From Lentzea alba (GTDB lineage: Bacteria > Actinomycetota > Actinomycetes > Mycobacteriales > Pseudonocardiaceae): DNA of 51,858 nt. How positions within the stretch are numbered: the stretch's first letter is position 1; each line of letters starts with the position of its first letter. Location: positions 1 to 51,858 of the forward strand of contig NZ_JAAMPJ010000023.1 in assembly GCF_011067745.1 (NCBI RefSeq), read 5' to 3'. Position numbers and translations under genes: made by a program. Under the pieces are notes generated by a model. That model was not told where the DNA came from and did no database searches. It saw only the letters and a program-made list of their open reading frames with translations. Of this stretch, positions 33,277 to 41,628 are shown one piece after another.

Positions 33277-34715
33277 TGCACGCGAGAGCGCCGCACGCAG
33301 CCCCAAGAGTGGCAATCGTCGGAGGAGGCATCTCCGGCCTGGCCGCCGCGCACCGGCTGCGGATGCTGCTCGGCCCCCAGGCCAGGATCACGGTGATCGA
33401 GCAGTCCGACCGCCTCGGCGGCAAGCTCCGCACGACCGAGCTCGGTGGCGTGCGCTTCGACGTGGGCGCGGAGGCGTTCCTGCACCGCAAGCCCGAGGCG
33501 CAGGAGCTGATCACCGAGGTCGGGTTGCAGGACCACGTCGTGCACCCGACGGCGGCGAAGGCGAGCGTTCACGCGGCCGGCCGCACGCACCAGCTGCCGG
33601 CGCACACGTTCATGGGTGTCCCGGCGAGCGTCGAGACCGTGCGGCACCTGCTGTCGTCCGAGGGCGCGCTGCGGGTCGAGATGGAACCGACACTGCCGCC
33701 GATCGAGCTCGACGGCGCCGACGTCGCCGTCGGCGCGCTGATGAAGGACAGGTTCGGCCCGGAGGTCGGGGACCGGCTGGTGAACCCGCTGCTGGGCGGG
33801 GTCTACGCGGGCCGGGCGGACGAGCTGGGCCTGCGCGCCACGATGCCGCAGATCGCGACGCTGCTGGACAAGGGCGTCGGCTCGTTGCTCGCGGCCGCCG
33901 CGACGATGATGCCCGCGCCGCCGCAGCCCAGGGCCGCGCGCCCGCCGGTGTTCGCGTCGCTGAGCAACGGCGTCCAGACGCTGGTCGACCGGCTCGCCGA
34001 GGTGGCCAGGCCGGAGATCCGGCTGGGACTGCCGGTCCGCGTGCTGTCGTGGCAGGGCGACGGCTGGCGGCTGGAGATCGGCTCGGCCGCGACCCCGGAG
34101 TACCTGGAGTGCGACGGTGTCGTGCTCGCGGTCCCGGCCCCGTCGGCGCGCAAGCTGCTCTCCGAGATCGCGCCGCAGGTGTCCGCCGCGTACGGCAAGG
34201 TCGAGGTCGCCTCGATGGCCGTGGTGGCGCTGGCACTGCCGCCGGGCACCGTGCTGCCGGACCGCTCCGGCATCCTGATCGCGGAGGGGGAGCGGTACAG
34301 CGACCGCATCACCCCGTTCACCGCCAAGGCGTTCACGTTCTCCAGCCGCAAGTGGTCCCACTACGGCGAACCCGTCGTGCTGCGCGGCTCGGTCGGCCGG
34401 CACGGCGAGACGGCCCTGCTGCAGCGCAGCGACGCCGACCTCGTCAAAGCCGTGCGCAACGACCTGCACGAACTGACCGGCATCACGGCGGCGCCCATCG
34501 ACTACGTGGTGCAGCGGTGGGGTGGCGGGCTGCCGCAGTACGGCGTCGGGCACCTCGACCTGGTCGACACCATCGAACGGGGCATCGCCGACGTGCCGGG
34601 CCTCGCCGTGGCGGGCGCCACGCTGCACGGCGTGGGTGTGCCCGCGTGCATCGCCACCGCGGACTCGGCGGCAGCCCGTGTCGCAGCACACCTGCTGGGC
34701 CGCGTTCGGCGTTGA
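33276..34715 (+). CDS. hemY: Coproporphyrinogen III oxidase, HemY/CgoX type
   Basis: 479 aa FAD protein with the dinucleotide-binding start VAIVGGGISGLAAAHRL, VIEQSDRLGGKLRT and a C-terminal GVGVPACIATADSAAARV near the FAD end. Middle signs PLLGGVYAGRADELGL and WGGGLPQYGVGH are typical of HemG/HemY. In actinobacteria and Firmicutes this enzyme oxidises coproporphyrinogen III to coproporphyrin III. It is followed by hemQ; ferrochelatase is not in this window. Confidence 0.94.
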   Translation: MHARAPHAAPRVAIVGGGISGLAAAHRLRMLLGPQARITVIEQSDRLGGKLRTTELGGVRFDVGAEAFLHRKPEAQELITEVGLQDHVVHPTAAKASVHAAGRTHQLPAHTFMGVPASVETVRHLLSSEGALRVEMEPTLPPIELDGADVAVGALMKDRFGPEVGDRLVNPLLGGVYAGRADELGLRATMPQIATLLDKGVGSLLAAAATMMPAPPQPRAARPPVFASLSNGVQTLVDRLAEVARPEIRLGLPVRVLSWQGDGWRLEIGSAATPEYLECDGVVLAVPAPSARKLLSEIAPQVSAAYGKVEVASMAVVALALPPGTVLPDRSGILIAEGERYSDRITPFTAKAFTFSSRKWSHYGEPVVLRGSVGRHGETALLQRSDADLVKAVRNDLHELTGITAAPIDYVVQRWGGGLPQYGVGHLDLVDTIERGIADVPGLAVAGATLHGVGVPACIATADSAAARVAAHLLGRVRR

Positions 34716-34738
34716 ACGGACCGTGCCAAGATGGACGT

Positions 34739-35431
34739 ATGGCGCGCCTGAACTACAACGAGCTCAACGACACCATCCGCTACACGATGTGGTCTGTGTT
34801 CCGGGTCGAACCCGGCAAGCTGCCGGAAGACCGCAGCGCCGCCGCCGCGGAGACCCAGAACTACCTGGACGCGTTGGAGGGCAAGGGCGTCGTCGTCCGC
34901 GGTGTCTACGACCTGGCCGGTCTGCGGGCCGACGCGGACTTCATGATCTGGTGGCACGCCGAGGAGATCGAGCAGGTGCAGGCCGCCTACACCGGCTTCC
35001 GCCGCACCCCGCTCGGCAAGGTCTCCACGCCGGTCTGGTCGCAGGTCGCCCTGCACCGCCCGGCCGAGTTCAACCGCAGCCACATCCCCGCGTTCCTCGC
35101 GGGTGAAGAGGCGCGCAAGTACGTGTGCGTCTACCCGTTCGTGCGCTCCTACGAGTGGTACCTGCTGCCGGAGGAGGACCGCCGCAAGATGCTGGCGGAC
35201 CACGGCAAGGAAGCCCGCGACTTCCCGGACGTGCGCGCGAACACCGTCGCGTCGTTCGCGCTGGGCGACTACGAGTGGCTGCTCGCGTTCGAGGCGGACG
35301 AGCTGCACCGGATCGTCGACCTGATGCGTCACCTGCGCGGCACCGAGGCGCGGCTGCACGTGCGCGAGGAGATCCCGTTCTACACGGGCACGCGCATCCC
35401 GGCGGCCGAGCTCGTCACCAACCTGCCGTAG
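34739..35431 (+). CDS. hemQ: Coproheme decarboxylase
   Basis: 230 aa from ATG 34739. Chlorite-dismutase-like fold without dismutase chemistry: YTMWSVFRVEPG, DFMIWWHAEEIEQVQ, YVCVYPFVRSYEWYLLPEED and FALGDYEWLLAFEADE. It removes two propionate carboxyls from coproheme with peroxide to give haem b, the last step of the coproporphyrin-dependent pathway. A long hairpin starts 1 base after the stop. Confidence 0.95.
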   Translation: MARLNYNELNDTIRYTMWSVFRVEPGKLPEDRSAAAAETQNYLDALEGKGVVVRGVYDLAGLRADADFMIWWHAEEIEQVQAAYTGFRRTPLGKVSTPVWSQVALHRPAEFNRSHIPAFLAGEEARKYVCVYPFVRSYEWYLLPEEDRRKMLADHGKEARDFPDVRANTVASFALGDYEWLLAFEADELHRIVDLMRHLRGTEARLHVREEIPFYTGTRIPAAELVTNLP

Positions 35432-35432
35432 C

Positions 35433-35487
35433 AACCATGGGGGGCACATTCATGGACCTGACGTCCATGAATGTGCCCCCCATGGTT
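35433..35487. terminator. 25-bp perfect inverted repeat between hemQ and the subtilisin gene
   Basis: Arms 35433-35457 and 35463-35487 pair without mismatch around a 5-base loop (CTGAC). The hairpin fills the gap between two convergent genes and would stop transcription from both sides. It has no clear U-tract and is much longer than a usual terminator. Confidence 0.75.
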
Positions 35488-35500
35488 TGCGCTTACCGCA

Positions 35501-38500
35501 TTACGCCACCTTGTAGGCGTGGATCACGGTGATCTCGACCGTGTTGCCCTTGGCGTCCTTCGCCGTGGCCTTCAACGAGGTCCACTTCGCGCCCGCCGGG
35601 TGGTAGATCAACGCGCTGTTGCCGATCACACCCGCGTTGCGCCACGACTTGCCGTCGTCGTGTGAGTACTGCACGCCGGTGACGCGCACCTTGCCCGTGT
35701 CGCCCTGGGACTGGGTGAGCAAACCGATGCGCTGCAACGTGCCCGCGGGCACCGCGCCGTTGTCGTCGAGCTTCGGCGTGAACCGCACGACGTTCAGCGG
35801 AATGGTGTCGACCACGCCCGGCGTGCCCTTGGACCTGAACGTCCACGCCCCGGACACCTTGCTGCTGAACTCGAACTGCGAGCTCCGGTCCAAGGTCGCC
35901 TCGACGCGGAAGTCGGCCTCGGGCAGTGGCACGTTCTGGAAGCCGCCGCCGTCGTTCTCCCCGATCAGCGCACCGTTGCGGTAGAGGGAGGCCCGGAAGC
36001 TGTCCACAGTGGACCCACCCTGGCCGTTGCTCGCGTCGCTCAGCATCGGAACGCTGACGTACAGCTGCGTGCCGGACCGCTGGCCGTACGGGTACGGGGA
36101 CTCGGGCAGCGCCGGCGAGAACACCGGCTGGTTCTCCCGCTCCTGGTAGGTCTTGCCCGCCTCGTACGTGCGGTACCCGGAGATGGCCTGCTCCCGGCCG
36201 CCGTTCGCGTGGGTGATGCTCACGATCGACTGCCAGCGCAGGTCCTCGGTCGTCACGTAGTCGATCGCCTTGCTGCCCGCCGGCACCGGGTAGAGCGCCG
36301 AACCGCCGCTCAGACCGTGCACCGACGTCGGCAACTCGCCCTTGCTCGCCACGCTGTCCGGCTTGAGACCGCCGATGGTGGCCTCGACGCGAGCCAGGTC
36401 GCTCTTGGCCGGTGCGCGGGTGAGGCCGTTCGGCAGGCTGCCGCCGACCGGGTAGGACAGCCGGTAGTAGACGTTGGCGTCAGCCGCGGAGTTCGCGTGC
36501 AACGTCGCCAGTGACGACAGCTCCTTCGGTGAGAGCGGTCCGCCGATCTGGGCCGCCGAGACACCGTCGAACCCGCCGAACGAGATCAGTCCCGCCTGCA
36601 CGATCTGCTGGCCGTGCGTGCGCCGGTAGGTGAGCTCGCCGATCACGAAGTTGCCGGTGGCTTCCGGTGCCTTCACCGACAGCGGCTGCGCCAGCCGGGC
36701 GTCCTGCTTGATCGTCAGGTCGCCGGTCAGCTTCACGGTCGGCTGGAGCACCATGTCGAGGCCCTGCGGGGAGGTCAGCGTCGACTCGACCGAGTAGTTG
36801 CCCTTCGGCAGGCGGATCTTCTGGTCACCGGCGCCGAAGAGGGCCTTGTACCCCCTGGTGTCCAGGCTGTCGACGAACGTCAGGGCGCTCGCGGGGTCCT
36901 GTCCGTCCTTGCCGGTCAGGTCGATGCCGAGGGTGTAGCTCTCGACCTCGCGGTCGACGCCGACGAGCGTGCGGACGGTGTGCGTGCCGGACGTGGCGAC
37001 GACCTCACCGCTGTACGTGGCGTCCTGGGTGCCGACACGGGTGTCGCCGGTGACGTCGACGGACGCGGTGCCCTTGGCGGGGACCGTGACCTTCGTGGCG
37101 CCGAGCGAGAACATGCCCTGCGGCGCACCGCTGGTCAGCTTCACGTCGAGGGTGATCGCCGCGTCGGTCGGGTTGGCGTAGGTGATCGCCTTGGTCACCG
37201 GCTTGTCGTCACCGTGCGGCCACTCGTGCAGGCCGAGGTTCAGCGCGACGACGTCGGCGGTCAGCACCTGGTTGATCGCCTTCGACACGTCGATGCGGCC
37301 GGCGCCCTGGTCGAACGCGCTGACGCCCGCCGTCGGCTTGGCCGTGGTGGCCAGCGCCGACTTGAGCTGCGCCGGCGTCCACTCCGGGTGCTGCGACTTC
37401 AGCAGCGCCGCGGCACCCGCCACGTGCGGCGTCGCCATGGACGTGCCGCTCGCCGCGAGGTGCTCGCCGTTCGTGCCCGCCTTGGCCGCGACGATGCCGA
37501 CGCCCGGTGCAGTCACCTCGGGCTTGAGCCCGCTGTCTCCCACGCGAGGGCCTTTGCTGGAGAACGGGGCGAGCGAGTCGTCGCGGTCGACCGCGCCGAC
37601 CGACAGCGCGGCCTCGGCGGTGCTGGGCGAGCTGACGGAACCCGTCGATCCCGAGTTGCCCGCCGCGATCACGAACAACATGCCGTACTGGGCGGTCAGG
37701 TCGTTGACCGCCTGCTCGAGCGGGTCGACCTCGGGGGTGTCGCCACCGCCGAGGCTCATGTTGACGACCTGGGCGCCCTGCTCGGCGGCCCAGCGCATGC
37801 CGTCGAGGATCCAGGACTCCTGGCAGCCGAACTCGACGCAGACCTTGGCGTCGAGCAACTGCGCGCCCGGTGCGACGCCGCCGTACTTCGAGTCGTGGCT
37901 CGCGACGGTCGAGCCGACGTGGGTGCCGTGGCCGACGTTGTCGGTGTTGTCGGGGTCGCTCGTGAAGTTCTTCTCCGCGATCTGCTGACCCACGAGGTCG
38001 GGGTGCTTCTCGTCGACACCGGTGTCGACGATCGCGACCTTCACGCCCTTGCCGGTGATGCCCTTCTGGTGGGCGGCCGGTGCGCCGATCTGGGCGACCG
38101 ACTTGTCCAGGCTCGGCTTGCGGATGCCGTCCAGCCAGACCTTGTCACCGGAGTCCGCCTCGGCCTTGAGAGCGCTCCAGTCGTTGGAGGAGCGCGCCGC
38201 GAGTCTGGCCCGGCCGTCCACGATCAACGGCATCCGGTCGCGGTAACCGAACTCCAGCAACGTGGTGACGTCGAAGAGCCTGCGATCGAGCCGGCCCGCC
38301 GCCAGGGGCCCGAACGCGTCCTTGGGGACGACCGTGGTGTGCCCGTCGGCACTCCGGTGCGTCTTGAACTTCATGCCCTGGCGGCCCTCGCCGGGCTGGA
38401 TCGCGACGATCTGCTGTCCCTGCCCCAGCAGCACCTTGTCGCCGGTGACGAGCGTGACCTCGTCGATCGTCTTCTGCGGTGCCCTGTCCTGGGGTGTACT

Positions 38501-38590
38501 GCCCTGTGGTGCGGCGGTGGCGACCGCCGGCATCGCCGTCAGTGCGAGCGCGGTGAACGCCGCGCCCAGCACTTTGGATTTTCCGCGCAT
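35501..38590 (-). CDS. Secreted subtilisin-like (S8) serine peptidase, large
   Basis: 1029 aa from ATG 38590 (GAGGGG upstream). Signal peptide in the first ~27 residues (LGAAFTALALTAMPAVATAA), then a pro-region. Catalytic residues: D189 in VAIVDTGVDEKHPD, H221 in VGHGTHVGS, N312 in IAAGNSG and S384 in GTSMATPHVAG. After ~420 come ~600 residues of beta-rich C-terminal domains. It lies 175 bases after the end of the MNIO operon on the same strand; a link to that system is possible but not shown. Confidence 0.95.
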   Translation of the reverse strand: MRGKSKVLGAAFTALALTAMPAVATAAPQGSTPQDRAPQKTIDEVTLVTGDKVLLGQGQQIVAIQPGEGRQGMKFKTHRSADGHTTVVPKDAFGPLAAGRLDRRLFDVTTLLEFGYRDRMPLIVDGRARLAARSSNDWSALKAEADSGDKVWLDGIRKPSLDKSVAQIGAPAAHQKGITGKGVKVAIVDTGVDEKHPDLVGQQIAEKNFTSDPDNTDNVGHGTHVGSTVASHDSKYGGVAPGAQLLDAKVCVEFGCQESWILDGMRWAAEQGAQVVNMSLGGGDTPEVDPLEQAVNDLTAQYGMLFVIAAGNSGSTGSVSSPSTAEAALSVGAVDRDDSLAPFSSKGPRVGDSGLKPEVTAPGVGIVAAKAGTNGEHLAASGTSMATPHVAGAAALLKSQHPEWTPAQLKSALATTAKPTAGVSAFDQGAGRIDVSKAINQVLTADVVALNLGLHEWPHGDDKPVTKAITYANPTDAAITLDVKLTSGAPQGMFSLGATKVTVPAKGTASVDVTGDTRVGTQDATYSGEVVATSGTHTVRTLVGVDREVESYTLGIDLTGKDGQDPASALTFVDSLDTRGYKALFGAGDQKIRLPKGNYSVESTLTSPQGLDMVLQPTVKLTGDLTIKQDARLAQPLSVKAPEATGNFVIGELTYRRTHGQQIVQAGLISFGGFDGVSAAQIGGPLSPKELSSLATLHANSAADANVYYRLSYPVGGSLPNGLTRAPAKSDLARVEATIGGLKPDSVASKGELPTSVHGLSGGSALYPVPAGSKAIDYVTTEDLRWQSIVSITHANGGREQAISGYRTYEAGKTYQERENQPVFSPALPESPYPYGQRSGTQLYVSVPMLSDASNGQGGSTVDSFRASLYRNGALIGENDGGGFQNVPLPEADFRVEATLDRSSQFEFSSKVSGAWTFRSKGTPGVVDTIPLNVVRFTPKLDDNGAVPAGTLQRIGLLTQSQGDTGKVRVTGVQYSHDDGKSWRNAGVIGNSALIYHPAGAKWTSLKATAKDAKGNTVEITVIHAYKVA

Positions 38591-38765
38591 TCGAATCCCC
38601 TCATGGTTCGAATTTCTGCGCGCTGTGGTCCGCGCAGGCCGGAAGGCCTTCCGCGGCAAAGCGAAGGCAATGCGAAAAGGTCCCCCGACGCTTTCGAACG
38701 TATCGATGGTGGCGGGGGTCACACAGGGCTGAATGGGGGATTCTTGGTGGGGAAATGTTCGCCCG

Positions 38766-39137
38766 TCAGTTCGATTGCCAGAACTTCCAGCGTGCCTTGC
38801 GATTCACTGACAGTTCGCCGGAAGCACGGCACCATTCGGCGAACGCGGCGGCGTCCTCGCGCGCACGGGAGCCCGCGCGACGTGGATTTTCCACGGCGTA
38901 GGCGTCGAAGAGCGGCCGAAACCGGTCGCCGAGCTCGTCGGCGACCGCGGGCCCCAGCATCCGCGCGATGCCCCGGCGTTTCGACAGCAACGCGCGCCGT
39001 TCGACGGCGATGCGTTGTTCGTCGAATCCCGTCGGAACAGGTCCTTTTGCGAGCAAAGCGTTTAGCAGTTCGGCCTGCTGGGCGGCAAGCCTTTTGCGTG
39101 CGGCCGAAAGGTCATTTCCCTCGATCATTTCAGCCAC
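38766..39137 (-). CDS. Partner protein of the MNIO enzyme (SCO6045-like C-terminal domain type)
   Basis: 123 aa from GTG 39137; ATG 39128 is also possible. It overlaps the MNIO gene's 3' end. Helical and basic: LSAARKRLAAQQAELLNALL, a GPVPTGFDEQRIAVERRALLS block, RRGIARMLGPAVADEL and the end NRKARWKFWQSN. MNIO enzymes usually work with a small partner that delivers the substrate peptide; this gene holds that place. The family name is from memory and moderate. Confidence 0.7.
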   Translation of the reverse strand: MAEMIEGNDLSAARKRLAAQQAELLNALLAKGPVPTGFDEQRIAVERRALLSKRRGIARMLGPAVADELGDRFRPLFDAYAVENPRRAGSRAREDAAAFAEWCRASGELSVNRKARWKFWQSN

Positions 39138-39948
39138 GGTGTTTGTCCACGACGGCGCGGATCGCGGCCAGTTCGGACGCGATTTCGGTGTCGGACGGGT
39201 AGTTGTCGTCGCGCTCCAGCAGAACGCCGGGTGGCCGCACGCGCGAGCACAGTTCGTCGAGAACGCCGAGCACTTCCGGCAGCACCGCGTGGGCGTGCGT
39301 GTCGTGGTAGACGTCGCCGTGCTGTTCGCCGCCGGCCACGTGCACGTAGGCCAGGCGCTCCAACGGGATCTCGTCGAGGAACCGTTCCGGGTCCGTGCCG
39401 ATGTTGCGGGCGTTCGCGTACAGGTTCGCGACGTCGACGAGCAGCCAGCAGTCCGTGCGCTCGACGAGCTCGGCGAGGAACTGCCCCTCGGACAGCTCGC
39501 CGTCCGGCCACTCCAGCAGCGCGGCGACGTTCTCCAGCGCGAGCGGCACGGGCAGGTTCCGCTGGGCCAGCCGGACGTTCGCGACGAGCACGTCGAGCGC
39601 GTCCTTGGTGCGCGGCACCGGCATCAGGTGGCCGGAGTCGAGCCCGCCCGCCCGCACGAAGCACACGTGGTCGCTCACCATCGGCGCGCCGACCGCCTCG
39701 GCGATCTCACCCAGGTGCTGAACCCGCTTGAGATCGACCTCGTCCGCGCCGCCCAGCGACAGCGACACGGCGTGGGGCAGCACGGGGATGCCGCGTTCCA
39801 GCAACAGCGTCACCGACTCCGGCAGGTGTCCGATGTGGAGGTTCTCGGCGACGACCTCGACGAAGTCGACGCCGGGCAGCCGTTCCACGGTCAGGTCGAT
39901 CTCCGAGCGCCAGCCGATGCCGACACCCAGGTCCGTGATTCCCGCCAT
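39130..39948 (-). CDS. DUF692-family multinuclear non-haem iron oxidase (MNIO)
   Basis: 272 aa from ATG 39948, the family's normal size. TIM-barrel metal ligands are in place: VVAENLHIGHL (E35, N36), LPHAVSLSLGG (H59), VSDHVCF (D93, H94), LALENVAALLEW (E139, N140), LLVDVANLYANARN (D172, N175), YVHVAGGEQHGDVYHDTHAH (H203, H210, D216, H218) and VLLERDDNYP (E245). Known members (MbnB, TglH, bufferin enzymes) oxidise cysteines of ribosomal peptides. The start overlaps the stop of a Cys-rich membrane gene (TGATG). Confidence 0.92.
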   Translation of the reverse strand: MAGITDLGVGIGWRSEIDLTVERLPGVDFVEVVAENLHIGHLPESVTLLLERGIPVLPHAVSLSLGGADEVDLKRVQHLGEIAEAVGAPMVSDHVCFVRAGGLDSGHLMPVPRTKDALDVLVANVRLAQRNLPVPLALENVAALLEWPDGELSEGQFLAELVERTDCWLLVDVANLYANARNIGTDPERFLDEIPLERLAYVHVAGGEQHGDVYHDTHAHAVLPEVLGVLDELCSRVRPPGVLLERDDNYPSDTEIASELAAIRAVVDKHRG

Positions 39949-40745
39949 CAGTCGCCTCCTCCGCCACCGCCGCAGCCTCCGCCACCACCACAGCTGCTGC
40001 CACTCGACGAACAGCTGCTGCTCGACGACGAACAACTGCTGCTACTGCTACCACATCCGCTGCCGCAACTGCTGCAGCTCGACGCCGAACCGCATCCGCC
40101 ACCGTCCGAAGAGGACTTCCTGGCGCGCTGCCGCTTGAGCGGGATCATCTTGACCACGCTCTGCGAGAGCTCGAAGAGGTCGCCGACCCGGTGCCCGCCG
40201 ACCTTGCCGCAGAAGCCGTACAGCGCCACCGCGTACACCCGGTCACTCGCGCTCACCGGCCGCAGCACCTCCTTGCCCGCCTTGGTGACCGGGCCCCGGC
40301 CGCGTTGCCAGGCGAAGAACAGCAGGGCGATCGGCACACCGACGAAGAACGCCGGCGTCGAGAAACCGAGCACGACCAGCCCTCCCGCGATCGCGAGGGA
40401 GAACCACCACGCCTCGTGACGGCGGCGGGGACGTTGCATCAGCCTCCGGTCGAGCAGGTGCCGGTGCAGCTGCGCCATCTCCGTGCTGTTCGCGGTGGAC
40501 TGCACGATCGTGTCGAACCGGACGGCGGTGCGCGAGTAGCTCAGGATCCGCGCCTCGACCGACGTGGTGGCGCCGTGGTTGTTGCTGTGCACCGCCGTCA
40601 CGAGGCCGTCGCGCGAGACCCGCACGAGGCCCGCGTCGATCAGCCGGGCCAGCGCGGCCTCGGCGGCCCGGCCAGGACCCGCGGTCAGGTAGCCGACCTG
40701 TTCCGCGGACAACTGCGTGGTTTGTGAGGTCATCGGTGTGACCAT
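39948..40745 (-). CDS. TIGR04222-type membrane protein with Cys/Ser/Gly tail, copy 1
   Basis: 265 aa from ATG 40745, with GGGGGA upstream. The N-terminal ~110 residues hold the conserved domain (QVGYLTAGPGRAAEAALARL, TSVEARILSY). Then come two membrane segments (LAIAGGLVVLGF, FFVGVPIALLFFAW), a linker and a tail of ~55 residues that is almost only Ser, Gly and Cys, with eight Cys and the end SSCGGGGGCGGGGGGD. Its stop overlaps the MNIO ATG, so it is the most likely substrate or one of them. Confidence 0.85.
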   Translation of the reverse strand: MVTPMTSQTTQLSAEQVGYLTAGPGRAAEAALARLIDAGLVRVSRDGLVTAVHSNNHGATTSVEARILSYSRTAVRFDTIVQSTANSTEMAQLHRHLLDRRLMQRPRRRHEAWWFSLAIAGGLVVLGFSTPAFFVGVPIALLFFAWQRGRGPVTKAGKEVLRPVSASDRVYAVALYGFCGKVGGHRVGDLFELSQSVVKMIPLKRQRARKSSSDGGGCGSASSCSSCGSGCGSSSSSCSSSSSSCSSSGSSCGGGGGCGGGGGGD

Positions 40746-40755
40746 GGGATCCCCC

Positions 40756-41538
40756 TTAACTGCTGGAACTGCTGCAGCTGCTGCTGGAACTGCTGCTACT
40801 GGAGCAACTACTAGAACTGCTGCAGCTGCTCGAACTGTTGCAGCTGCTGGACGAACAGCTGCTCGTGCTGGAACAGCTCGACGAGCCGCCGCAGTTGTGG
40901 TGGCTCCAGTCGTACGAGCTGCTGCAACTGGCACCGCATCCGCCACCGTGTGAAGTGGACCTTTGCGTGTGCTTGCCTCTGCGCAGACCGAACAACGCCA
41001 CCTGGTTCGCACCGCTGCGCGGGTTCCGCAAGGCGTACCGCAGCACGGTCTTGCCGTTCGACGTGAGCCGGCCCTTGTTCCGCAGCACCACCACGGCGAG
41101 GAACAGCAGGATCGCCGTCAGCACGAGCAGCCTCACGTCGAGCACGAGCGCGGCGGGGAAGGACGCGACGGCCAGCAGGAACAACAGGAACCGGAACCCT
41201 TTCCTGCTGTTGCCGCTCGGACGGCGCACCATCGAGCAGGCGATCAGGCTGTGGTGCAACGCGGCCATCTCGTTGCTGCGCATCGCCACCTGCACGACCT
41301 GGTGGATCGGACGAGAGGTGCCGTGCAACCCGGCGAGGACGTACGCCTCCAGCGCTGTCGTCGCTCCGTGACCGTTCTGATGGACGGCGGTCACGACCCC
41401 CTCGCGGGAGACCCGCACGAGACCGCCGTCCATCAGCCGGGCGAGCACGGCTTCCGCCGCCCTGCCCGGTCCCCCTGCCAGGAACCCGATCCCTTCCGCG
41501 GACCAGACCGTCTGGTGCGGTGTCGAAGATTTGGACAT
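40756..41538 (-). CDS. TIGR04222-type membrane protein with Cys/Ser tail, copy 2
   Basis: 260 aa from ATG 41538, with GGGGAG upstream (GTG 41544 possible). Same build as copy 1: EGIGFLAGGPGRAAEAVLAR, TTALEAYVLAG, two close membrane segments (FRFLLFLLAVASFPAALVL, LLVLTAILLFLAVVVL) and a tail after GLRRGKHTQRSTSHGGGCG. This tail is mostly Ser with nine Cys spaced by 2-10 residues, and it ends in Ser rather than Gly. Stop 10 bases before copy 1. Confidence 0.85.
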   Translation of the reverse strand: MSKSSTPHQTVWSAEGIGFLAGGPGRAAEAVLARLMDGGLVRVSREGVVTAVHQNGHGATTALEAYVLAGLHGTSRPIHQVVQVAMRSNEMAALHHSLIACSMVRRPSGNSRKGFRFLLFLLAVASFPAALVLDVRLLVLTAILLFLAVVVLRNKGRLTSNGKTVLRYALRNPRSGANQVALFGLRRGKHTQRSTSHGGGCGASCSSSYDWSHHNCGGSSSCSSTSSCSSSSCNSSSSCSSSSSCSSSSSSSSSCSSSSS

Positions 41539-41628
41539 CAGCACTCCCCTTCACCGGTGCCAGTGCATCTTCGACGTGAGATCTACCCCCAGGTTCCTGG
41601 TGTTACCTGAATCGGCCCGAACAACGGA

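Noticed and set aside
36614..39202. 862-aa ORF on the plus strand
   Set aside because: Antisense of the subtilisin gene and its upstream region; no domains.
39948..40110. Ser/Cys/Gly DNA repeats as a CRISPR or assembly artefact
   Set aside because: They are in-frame codon runs in three separate genes next to an MNIO; no regular spacers.
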